From: Tetramitus jugosus
Lineage: Eukaryota; Heterolobosea; Eutetramitea; Acrasida; Vahlkampfiidae
Length of the DNA: 64,000 nucleotides
NCBI GenBank assembly: GCA_937625935.1
Contig: OW569370.1
Location: 124,001-188,000 of the forward strand
Reading direction: 5' to 3'
Shown here one piece after another: positions 18,416 to 25,600 of this stretch. Numbering within the stretch: the stretch's first letter is position 1; every line of letters begins with the position of its first letter. Under the pieces are notes generated by a model. The model did not search any database. It saw nothing but the letters and a program-made list of their open reading frames with translations, and was not told where the DNA came from. The position numbers and the translations under genes were made by a program.

Positions 18416-21400
18416 CTGTTTGTAGTCTTTTGATTGCTGGTAGAGTTTGTGCAAAGTAACGATGCAGCGACTCTTTACCCAACTGACAAAGCTTCGTGCC
18501 TTGCGATGGGCTAGTTCTAACTTCATTCCATTCTTCACCAATGCATCGATAACTTCGTCAAGAGCTTCACTCTCAATGCCCATCATTCCCGAGAGGTACT
18601 CCCGACTGGTCTTCCGGGATCTCGGGAAAAGTACCCCGTTTCTGAACACCACCTTGTCAAACCAAAGATTCACAGTCGATCCTCGATGCAATGGGAGTTT
18701 ATACAAATTATCCTTACTCATACATTCTGGCATTGCCTTGACAGTGAGCATCAACTCCTGATAAGTCTTTAGGCTGAATCCTCTTCCAATCTCAGTTTTT
18801 AGTGCCTCGAAACTTCTAACTTCGCCATCTTGCAGTAGTTGTTGCTTCTGATAGAGTCCAGCTCTGCTCAGTAACCTCAATTGTCGTGTTGTTAGGTAAT
18901 TTGACAAATTACACCCCTCGCAACGACTATGAGAGTCGTCAGTGATGATAATTCCTCTCTTGTGCAATCTAACAGCACACCATTTCATAAAGGAGTGTTT
19001 GACGCAGTTGATTCTGTGGTCCGATTGGAAGACGTTCTCCAATTGGAACGTGTATTGTTGCTTGATATACTCAAGTGAGTCGTACCACAGAATCCTAGCA
19101 TCCTCATCTCTCTTCCCTCTCATCATAGCCTTCACAAACAATGCAGTGCGAATGGTCACTGCTTCAGAGAAGTTCTCAAGACCGATAGAACCCCATTCTG
19201 GGCCTACATAGAGTAACTCACTGGGGTATCGCTTCATTGCGACTGATTCGTGCTTCACAAGTCGCTTTCCTATGCTCGAAACCTCATCAAGTTGTTTCTT
19301 AGTCCACTTGGTGAACTCACATGCATATAGGAAGATGGGGTGGATGCACGCATTTACGATGCGTGCGACTTGTCTCGCACCCAGGTTCATGATTTTGAGT
19401 CGCTCAAAGACTCTCTTCGCTTTGGTCATGGCCTGACTTACCTGCTGTTCTGTCTTACCATTTAGGTTGAGGAAAAGACCTAACGCACGGAAATGCGCCT
19501 CGGGTCCTTTTGCTGGGACTCTCGTGTTGGCGACAACAATGTCGTGATCTTCGATTCGCTCTCCGGGCAGTCTCACGTAAAGTTCCAGTTTCTTGGGGTG
19601 CATCTGCATCTTCAAACTAGACAGGACACTGTTCATGTCGCTGGCTATTCTTTCAACATCCTCTTTTGATTCAGCAACAATGTTGCAGTCGTCGACGTAA
19701 GCGATGTTCCAGATGTTTTGGGACATTGCTTGATAACCAGCGGCCCGTTGAGATGCAAACATCAATATTGTTTGATGCACCAACACATACGTGGTGGGAG
19801 ACAGTGAATCCCCCTGTCTTGTACCTTTGTTGATGAGGAAGGGCCTTGAAAGTTGTCCTGCGAGTACCTGTGCCTTATTTCCAGTGACCATATCGTTTAC
19901 CAGTGTCACGATGTTCGGTGGATAACCAAAGAACTCGTAGACTGTTTTGATAGCGTTGTGAGGGACGGAATCAAACGCCTTGGTGATATCAGTAAGAAGC
20001 AGATACAGTTGTTTCTTCCTCCTATTCGCATCGTCGATGATCCCCCTGATGATTGAGAGCTTCTCTCTGATATCTCTCATACATCTTCCACCACCCTGTG
20101 TTTCTGTAAACACTTCACATTTCTCTGCTGCTTGCGAGACCCTCTTGTTGAGCAGTCTCGTGTACACCTTTGACAGTGAACTCAGCAGGCAAATAGGTCT
20201 GTAGTTATCCAGATTTCTGTGATCTCCCTTTTTGTAGGCAGGTATAATGATGCTTTGCTTCCACGCTTCGGGAAATCTGCCAGTGCTCGTTATGCTATTG
20301 AAGAAGCAGGAGAGGATCTCAGATAGTTCCCTTCGGTAGTTCCTGTTCTTGATGATCGGTAGTTTCAGCATTTCGTTTTTTACACTGTCCACTCCTGGGG
20401 TCTTGTTGTTCCTGAGCCAGCCCAGGGCTTCATTCACCTCTTCGACAGTCATAGGGGTGAAAGCTTCTCTCATCTCCCTATCCTTCCTGTTGAACTTCAA
20501 TGATGAGAGGTAGGACATATCTGCTGTTTCCGTTTTAAACGCACTTTCGAAGTGCAGTGCTGCTTTCTCCGAGACCACTTCTGGATCATGCGTGGTACCA
20601 AAATCTCCACAGTGCGAGGTGAACCTAACTCTTTTCGATTTCTTCGCAGTTGACGAGGCGAAGAACATTCCAGGACTAATTTGTTCGGAAGTTCTTGCTC
20701 TCCATCGCCATTTTTGAAACTGTCTGCTACTTGTCTTTCTTCTCTCCATGTGCACACGCTTGTCTACTTCCTTAAGAGCAGATAGAGTTGCCATCAAATT
20801 GTCATCATAACTTTGCCCGTATTTAAGACGTATGTGAGCACCCTTTGCATGTTCTCCCACCCCATCAGTTAAATCCTTGATCAGCACCTTTCTGTGTTGC
20901 AAAAGTCTTCTGATTCTTCGATTCTCTCTGACGATGGTTTTGTCTTGGGTGGTTTTGAAGCATTCCGAATGCCGAATAATTGCAGCAGTGATAATACCAC
21001 ATTGAACATTGACATCTGCAAGGCTTGTGACCCGTCTGTCTTTCAACTCCGACAGTAGACCTTCCGCATACTTGATCCACCTCGGGTCCTCTTTGTTTGC
21101 CGGGAAGCGATGACACTGAACTGTGGGTGTGTTCTTATTTTGTATGGTGTTGTCTGTTGTCAATCTGACTTCAATTGGCAGATGGTCGCTGCTGATACCA
21201 TTTTGGGTATAGACTCCCATGCATTCTATATCACTGATCGCCAGTCGGTTGCACCACACCGAGTCGAGTCTGGATGAGCCTTGACCCCTGAAGAATGTGT
21301 GGAACTTTGTCAAGCCTAGCACTTCCTGTACATCAAGCAAACCGCTTGACTTAGTGGTTGCCTCGAACAACTTTGAATTGGGGTCCAGCTTACCAGACGT

Positions 21401-21844
21401 TCTGTCCTCTATATTGAGTACTGAATTGTGGTCGCCGCCAACAATGAGTTTTCCCTCGACACTACATGTTCCAAGGATCTGTGTCAGCATTTCATAGTGC
21501 TCTTCGTCTCTTACATGAGGACCATAATGATTGACGAATGTGTACTTGCTCGTCCCCTTGCTCACGTTCACTGCCTGTATCCTGTCACTCGAATGAACCA
21601 ATCCATAACAGTCAACTGATGTCACTCTAACTATTGTAGCAAGATATTTACTGGGAGTCTCACTGATCATAGTGTAGTTTATCCTTGACAACATTCTGTT
21701 GGCCTTGGTGCTGAACTGTTCGTCCATGTTGTGCGCTTCTTGTATCATTAAAATGTCTATGTTGTCTGTTTGAAGAATATTTAGGATGTCACGGAACTTC
21801 CCCTTGATTCCGTTGACATTGTACCATACCACTCGGAGACTCAT
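18410..21844 (-). CDS. LINE ORF2: endonuclease-reverse transcriptase
   Basis: Encodes 1144 aa. The N terminus (about 1-235) is an exonuclease/endonuclease/phosphatase-fold nuclease. It shows RVVWYNVNGIKGK, IQEAHN, GGDHNS near 136 (GGDFN in many relatives) and SSDHLPIEV near 219. The reverse transcriptase (about 450-780) shows KTPGVDSVKNE, AWKQSIIIPAYKKGDHRNLD, NYRPICLLSSLSKVY, TDITKAFDSVPH near 620, GTRQGDSLSP and the catalytic YVDD near 713. A late CxxC segment (SRCEGCN) may be the residue of a zinc knuckle. Nuclease and RT carry out nicking and target-primed copying of the element RNA. All catalytic motifs seen are intact. The ATG overlaps the ORF1 stop (ATGA), suggesting coupled translation. 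This is the only class of mobile-element gene intact in the window. Confidence 0.95.
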   Translation of the reverse strand: MSLRVVWYNVNGIKGKFRDILNILQTDNIDILMIQEAHNMDEQFSTKANRMLSRINYTMISETPSKYLATIVRVTSVDCYGLVHSSDRIQAVNVSKGTSKYTFVNHYGPHVRDEEHYEMLTQILGTCSVEGKLIVGGDHNSVLNIEDRTSGKLDPNSKLFEATTKSSGLLDVQEVLGLTKFHTFFRGQGSSRLDSVWCNRLAISDIECMGVYTQNGISSDHLPIEVRLTTDNTIQNKNTPTVQCHRFPANKEDPRWIKYAEGLLSELKDRRVTSLADVNVQCGIITAAIIRHSECFKTTQDKTIVRENRRIRRLLQHRKVLIKDLTDGVGEHAKGAHIRLKYGQSYDDNLMATLSALKEVDKRVHMERRKTSSRQFQKWRWRARTSEQISPGMFFASSTAKKSKRVRFTSHCGDFGTTHDPEVVSEKAALHFESAFKTETADMSYLSSLKFNRKDREMREAFTPMTVEEVNEALGWLRNNKTPGVDSVKNEMLKLPIIKNRNYRRELSEILSCFFNSITSTGRFPEAWKQSIIIPAYKKGDHRNLDNYRPICLLSSLSKVYTRLLNKRVSQAAEKCEVFTETQGGGRCMRDIREKLSIIRGIIDDANRRKKQLYLLLTDITKAFDSVPHNAIKTVYEFFGYPPNIVTLVNDMVTGNKAQVLAGQLSRPFLINKGTRQGDSLSPTTYVLVHQTILMFASQRAAGYQAMSQNIWNIAYVDDCNIVAESKEDVERIASDMNSVLSSLKMQMHPKKLELYVRLPGERIEDHDIVVANTRVPAKGPEAHFRALGLFLNLNGKTEQQVSQAMTKAKRVFERLKIMNLGARQVARIVNACIHPIFLYACEFTKWTKKQLDEVSSIGKRLVKHESVAMKRYPSELLYVGPEWGSIGLENFSEAVTIRTALFVKAMMRGKRDEDARILWYDSLEYIKQQYTFQLENVFQSDHRINCVKHSFMKWCAVRLHKRGIIITDDSHSRCEGCNLSNYLTTRQLRLLSRAGLYQKQQLLQDGEVRSFEALKTEIGRGFSLKTYQELMLTVKAMPECMSKDNLYKLPLHRGSTVNLWFDKVVFRNGVLFPRSRKTSREYLSGMMGIESEALDEVIDALVKNGMKLELAHRKARSFVSWVKSRCIVTLHKLYQQSKDYKQQ

Positions 21845-22923
21845 AAGGACGAATCATCATCCACCATAGTTGTCTCTTGAGATTCCATTCTTGGAGTCAC
21901 TTCAGCAACTTTTCTCACACTAGCCAATCTGGGAGGTGTCTTTCTTGTTTTCTTGATAGTGTATCTTGAGAGCCAATCAGATCTTGCTAATCGTTTACCG
22001 TTGTTGTTTTTAGGTGTCAGGGCTTCCTTTTCAATTGTACTCTTCACAACGTTGGTGATGAATCTCTCTGCCTCCGGGCTGAGTCCGCTCTGGGTTGCAC
22101 CAACTCTTTGTTTTTCCCTAGTTGGTGTGGAAGGTTCCGCGTCATTGCTTAAATCCATGGTTGATTCTTGCATTCCTCTGTGCATTACCACTGTTTCTCT
22201 TTGTTCTTGCTTATCAAGCTCATTTTTACTTGCACCACGCTTGCCTTTCTTGTGTCTATCACTGGATAGTTCCTTAATTGTTTTTTCTAGTGTTTCGACT
22301 TTCTTCATTAGGCTTCCGATCATTTCCATGAGTTCTTCTTTCATCTTGTACATTCTCTTTCTGTTGACCTTTTGCGTGTCAATAGGTCTTTCTTGATACT
22401 TGCTGACAAATCCATTCTTTTTATCCATTGTCTCCATGACAGCTTGAGCGTACGATGATGACTGCATCGTAACAAACGCAGTGCTTCCACTGATATCAAC
22501 ATGTTTAACCTTCTCTTCTCCTATCATTGATTTGATATCCTTCTCTGACTTTCCATTCACATTATGTACCACCAGCTTCTTGTCGTTATCGATTCCTCTT
22601 TTCACTGTTGCTTTCATATTCGGCCCACCTTCTTTGTTGAACATTTCAACAAATTCATACAAGTTATCATCTTTGACATTTGCCCAAGCGATAAATCTCT
22701 CCTTGTCCCTCTTGATGACTTGCACTCTCATCAGCCATCCTTCGAACTTCATTCCAATTGCCTTCGCGATTGTACTGGCTGTCCTTTCTCTCTCAGACCC
22801 TCTAATAATCACCTCTTTCTCATTCATTGTGCCTCTGGGCATTTTTGTCCAGACAGAGTAACCGTCCTTGGTATACTCTCTCACCTCCTGAGAGGATGGA
22901 ATTGTTTGCGTTTTTTCTGGCAT
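21841..22923 (-). CDS. LINE ORF1: RNA-binding / coiled-coil protein
   Basis: Encodes 360 aa from the ATG inside the element (MPEKTQTIPSS). The frame is also open 11 codons further into the flanking target DNA up to another ATG at 22956, an extension created by the insertion. Residues 35-125 contain ferredoxin-like strands (EKEVIIRGSE, KLVVHNVNGK, AFVTMQSSSYAQAV), compatible with RRM-like nucleic-acid binding. A coiled coil follows at about 185-215 (MIGSLMKKVETLEKTIKEL). The C-terminal third is basic and disordered. Type-II ORF1 proteins bind element RNA as oligomers and chaperone it. The family assignment rests on architecture only. It ends TTATGA, sharing bases with the ORF2 start. Confidence 0.85.
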   Translation of the reverse strand: MPEKTQTIPSSQEVREYTKDGYSVWTKMPRGTMNEKEVIIRGSERERTASTIAKAIGMKFEGWLMRVQVIKRDKERFIAWANVKDDNLYEFVEMFNKEGGPNMKATVKRGIDNDKKLVVHNVNGKSEKDIKSMIGEEKVKHVDISGSTAFVTMQSSSYAQAVMETMDKKNGFVSKYQERPIDTQKVNRKRMYKMKEELMEMIGSLMKKVETLEKTIKELSSDRHKKGKRGASKNELDKQEQRETVVMHRGMQESTMDLSNDAEPSTPTREKQRVGATQSGLSPEAERFITNVVKSTIEKEALTPKNNNGKRLARSDWLSRYTIKKTRKTPPRLASVRKVAEVTPRMESQETTMVDDDSSL

Positions 22924-22927
22924 TTTT

Positions 22928-22944
22928 TGCCTCGAAATATGAGC
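22928..22944. repeat. Target-site duplication, 5' copy
   Basis: Identical 17 bp to 18257-18273. It lies 31 bp before the first base of tRNA-Asn; its outer edge, the insertion point, is 48 bp before it. Confidence 0.9.
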
Positions 22945-22975
22945 GGTTGTTTCCATTTCGGTGCCCGATCATCAT

Positions 22976-23048
22976 TCCTCCATGGCTCAGTTGGTAGAGC
23001 GTCAGGCTGTTAACCTGCAGGTCGTTGGTTCGAGCCCAACTGGAGGAG
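22976..23048 (+). tRNA. tRNA-Asn (GTT)
   Basis: A 73-nt cloverleaf without intron. The acceptor stem TCCTCCA/TGGAGGA pairs fully, with G as discriminator. D arm GCTC-AGTTGGTA-GAGC; anticodon loop CTGTTAA with GTT; variable loop AGGTC; T arm GTTGG-TTCGAGC-CCAAC. The anticodon stem has one mismatch (T27-C43). A- and B-box promoter elements are present (TGGCTCAGTTGG, GGTTCGAGCCC). T4 and T5 runs at 23055 and about 23062 fit RNA polymerase III termination. The LINE is integrated just upstream. Confidence 0.97.
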
Positions 23049-23120
23049 CAACCCTTTTGCTCTTTTTCGACTCGAGGTTCCGATTCCCTTGTGGCTTGCC
23101 ACATTGACCAACAAAACAAA

Positions 23121-23861
23121 ATGAAGTGCTTTCTTGTTGCCCAATTATTGCTTTTGTGTGCCCTTGTGTTGGTGGGAGCTCAACAGCCGCTGAGGAGAAA
23201 CTTCTTTGCCAATTTTCATGCCAAGATCACTCAAGTTTCATTCAATGGTGAATCGTACACAATTGGCCAAGGATCCATGTACAGTGATGCCAACAACCAG
23301 CAACTGAGAATGGAGTTCATGTACTCTTCATCAGGTAACAACAGTGGTAGTTCATCTGCACATCTTAGAACTGTAACACCCGATCCTAATGCCTACTCTT
23401 TGGTCATCATCTCTCAATACAAGGTACCGATTCTGTTCGTGCTGGGGCGAAACCAGATCACTGGAAAATTGTCATGCCAGACCATGAATCAATTAGAACC
23501 TGGTGGTAATCCATTTACCGAAGATGCATTTATCAATGCTAAACTGATTGGCAGTACCATGTACAATGGCCATGTTGTGACCTCGTATGACAATGTTTGT
23601 TCGAATCTGATCGGGACCGTATGGAAGAATCAGACATACTTTGAAGATGCTTTTACAGGGTTACCAGTTGCTATTCAATCTGATGGAGATGTTCTTGAAT
23701 ACAGATTCAATGAATTTGTTAGCCTGGAACAACCACGATCTGATCTCTTCATCGTTCCAAGTGACATCAAAGCTCTATGTCGTCCAATGCACATGGAAAA
23801 ACAGATTCAACCACAACCATTGAAACAACTGACAAGGTCTTTGTTTGGATTTAGAGAATAA
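23121..23861 (+). CDS. Predicted secreted protein
   Basis: Encodes 246 aa from the ATG at MKCFLVAQ; longer in-frame starts would read through the tRNA gene and are rejected. Residues 1-20 are a textbook signal peptide (basic K, LLLLCALVLVGA, cleavage after AQ). The mature part is beta-rich (FFANFHAKITQVSFNGESYT, LVIISQYKVPILFVLG) with several Cys (CQTMNQ, NVCSNL, ALCRPM) and N-glycosylation sequons (NNS, NQT). The pattern of ligand-like strands recalls small extracellular lipid-binding or LolA-like folds, but no family is claimed. It is probably secreted or lysosomal. Confidence 0.7.
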   Translation: MKCFLVAQLLLLCALVLVGAQQPLRRNFFANFHAKITQVSFNGESYTIGQGSMYSDANNQQLRMEFMYSSSGNNSGSSSAHLRTVTPDPNAYSLVIISQYKVPILFVLGRNQITGKLSCQTMNQLEPGGNPFTEDAFINAKLIGSTMYNGHVVTSYDNVCSNLIGTVWKNQTYFEDAFTGLPVAIQSDGDVLEYRFNEFVSLEQPRSDLFIVPSDIKALCRPMHMEKQIQPQPLKQLTRSLFGFRE

Positions 23862-24082
23862 ATGTCGGTTCAGGAGAGTTCATTCGTGTTGCTGGTTTCG
23901 ATTCTTCAGATGTTACATTCTTAGAGTTGTGATAACTCGACTATTGACTTTGAGGAAGCCGTGAGTTGTAAAACAACCGTTTGATCAAATAATAATGTCG
24001 ATAAAATTCCCAGTTGGTGCTTGTAATTTAACCTCCTTCAAAATTGTTCAGATCTTCTAATTTCGTGATTGACCACAGGAGG

Positions 24083-24089
24083 TATAAAA
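24083..24089 (+). promoter_or_regulatory. TATA-like element before the 59-aa gene
   Basis: TATAAAA lies about 70 bp upstream of the ATG at 24159, followed by a pyrimidine-rich stretch (TTTCTCTC). It is a plausible core promoter, chosen by eye. Confidence 0.4.
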
Positions 24090-24158
24090 GTTGGCTTGTT
24101 TCCTGTATTCATTGCTTTCTCTCAGAACAACCAACGAACACATACCAATAACAAGACC

Positions 24159-24338
24159 ATGTCTGACAAATCATCTGATTCCGCCAAGTCCTCATACGAT
24201 AGCAGATCTAACGCTATGAATCCCAACTCAAGCTCCTATAACCCCACTTCAGCTTCATCAAAGGGAGGTGCAACCTCAAAGCAAAGCTCAAAAACTGCTG
24301 CGTCCCATCAACAAACCTTTTCAGGAGGAAACAAGTGA
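24159..24338 (+). CDS. Small Ser-rich hydrophilic protein (59 aa)
   Basis: Encodes 59 aa, over a third of them Ser (MSDKSSDSAKSSYDSRSNAM start), with Lys, Asn and Gly; no hydrophobic stretch is present. The frame is longer upstream but only from a TTG. A TATA-like element lies about 70 bp upstream. Such disordered small proteins are often stress or encystment related, but that is a guess. No family was recognised. Confidence 0.5.
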   Translation: MSDKSSDSAKSSYDSRSNAMNPNSSSYNPTSASSKGGATSKQSSKTAASHQQTFSGGNK

Positions 24339-24683
24339 AATTGAAAGAAAGATACAGAAAAAACTTGGGGAGAGTAAAATTGTAAATAAACTATCCATTA
24401 CTTTCTCCACGCAACTTCAAGCTAAAAGCCTACATCACAGAGGGTTCTCGAGTAGTCTCCTATCTCAATACTAACTCTGCCAGATGGCGCTTAACTGCTC
24501 TTTTCGAAATGGGAAGAGGTGGTTCCGCCATTGTATGAACGTAGACGTCATCCTCCAAAATTCACAATATTTGCGCGAGCTAGCCAACTCTTATGGATAA
24601 AAAATAGCGCTCTTTCTGTGTTTATTGAATTGTTAGGAAATACAATGGAAGGAATAAAGTTCAACAACGACAACAACAACAAA
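24339..24683. other. Convergent intergenic spacer
   Basis: The 345-bp spacer lies between the 59-aa gene and the 3' end of the EF-hand gene. It contains CAACAACAA simple sequence near 24670. No gene is supported. Confidence 0.4.
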
Positions 24684-25424
24684 TTAGAACAAGCTAACAA
24701 TCAATTTCGATTGCTGAGCATGCTTAAACTCTTCAAAGTCAATCTTGCCATCATTGTTCTCATCTGCTGCTCTAAACCGCAAGAGAACTTCTCTCTTTAA
24801 GCTTTCTTCATTGATTTCCTCACCCTTCACTCTCAACACGTACTCTTGTATCGCATACACCTCATCCACCGATATATAACCATTGTGATCATCATCATAC
24901 AATGAAAACATCATTTTCATTCGATCTTCCTCACTAGCTTGTCTAAACATTGGCAACACACCTACAAAAAATTCCCTAGAATCAATCGTGTTATCCCCAT
25001 TGACATCCATTCGAACAAAAAGATCCTTTTGAACCACTGGGTCCGTGATGTTGAAAATCGTAGCGAGCGCAGAATTAAATTGCGCGAAATCCATTTTTTT
25101 GTCGGCCAAATTATTTTTCCACCATTCCGCGAGTTGGGCAAAATCGTTCCAAGAGACCCTTGAACCGTTATTCTCAGAGAGTTCATCATTAGATGAATGA
25201 TTCACCAGACTTAGTCGTTTCACTCGTCTGGTCAGGTCAATTTCAGCGGATGACGGTGGCCGAAGACTCGGCGTCGATTCTATCGAAGTGTTGTTGTTGC
25301 TATTGTTGTTGTTGTTGTTGGTTGAGTGTTCGTTCGTTTGGTGAGTTGGTGAGGATGAGTCGTTATCATCGATGTTGTTGATATTGTCTGCTGAATAGTC
25401 GGTGTTGTGATGGGGTATCATCAT
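24684..25424 (-). CDS. EF-hand calcium-binding protein (calcineurin B / calmodulin superfamily)
   Basis: Encodes 246 aa in a single exon. An Asn/Ser-rich tail (1-60) precedes a helical region and three clear EF-hand loops. These are DVNGDNTIDSREF (about 140), DDDHNGYISVDEV (about 178) and DENNDGKIDFEEF (about 223), each with the acidic 1, 3, 5 and 12 positions. The first hand is degenerate or absent. Spacing and the region FFVGVLPMFRQASEEDRMKM resemble calcineurin B subunits, recoverins and CBL/CIB proteins. There is no N-terminal myristoylation Gly. It probably senses calcium and regulates a kinase or phosphatase partner, not identifiable here. Confidence 0.85.
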   Translation of the reverse strand: MMIPHHNTDYSADNINNIDDNDSSSPTHQTNEHSTNNNNNNSNNNTSIESTPSLRPPSSAEIDLTRRVKRLSLVNHSSNDELSENNGSRVSWNDFAQLAEWWKNNLADKKMDFAQFNSALATIFNITDPVVQKDLFVRMDVNGDNTIDSREFFVGVLPMFRQASEEDRMKMMFSLYDDDHNGYISVDEVYAIQEYVLRVKGEEINEESLKREVLLRFRAADENNDGKIDFEEFKHAQQSKLIVSLF

Positions 25425-25600
25425 TTCATTTCGTGTTTGATTTGTGCTCGTGCTTTTTCACAAAAAAGAGTTTTGTGAGACGGTTACAAAAAAAGGGTTA
25501 AATTTCCTCCTCCGATTATTATTTCTGCGGTTCTCTACAGGAAGTTCATTTCTGCGCCTTTTCAGAGTTTTTTGTGAGATAATCGTTATCGAGAGGAGTG

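Larger units (their letters stand above)
18274..22927 (-). mobile_element. Non-LTR (LINE-type) retrotransposon, apparently full length
   Basis: This 4.65-kb element on the minus strand is bounded by a perfect 17-bp target-site duplication. It carries ORF1 (RNA-binding/coiled-coil type) and ORF2 (apurinic-type endonuclease plus reverse transcriptase), a short 3' UTR with two hairpins, an AATAAA signal (complement of 18313-18318) and an 18-nt poly(A) tail. The 5' UTR is only 4 nt before the ORF1 ATG, so either the 5' end is very compact or it is slightly truncated. It is inserted 48 bp upstream of tRNA-Asn, with its 5' end facing the tRNA gene. Both ORFs are open and the duplication is perfect, so insertion was recent and activity is possible. 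Confidence 0.93.

Noticed and set aside
20497-21116. Small frames opposite or within LINE ORF2
   Set aside because: Out-of-frame shadows of the reverse transcriptase.
23025-23120. N-terminal extension of the secreted protein through the tRNA gene
   Set aside because: It would overlap tRNA-Asn and hide an excellent signal peptide starting at 23121.
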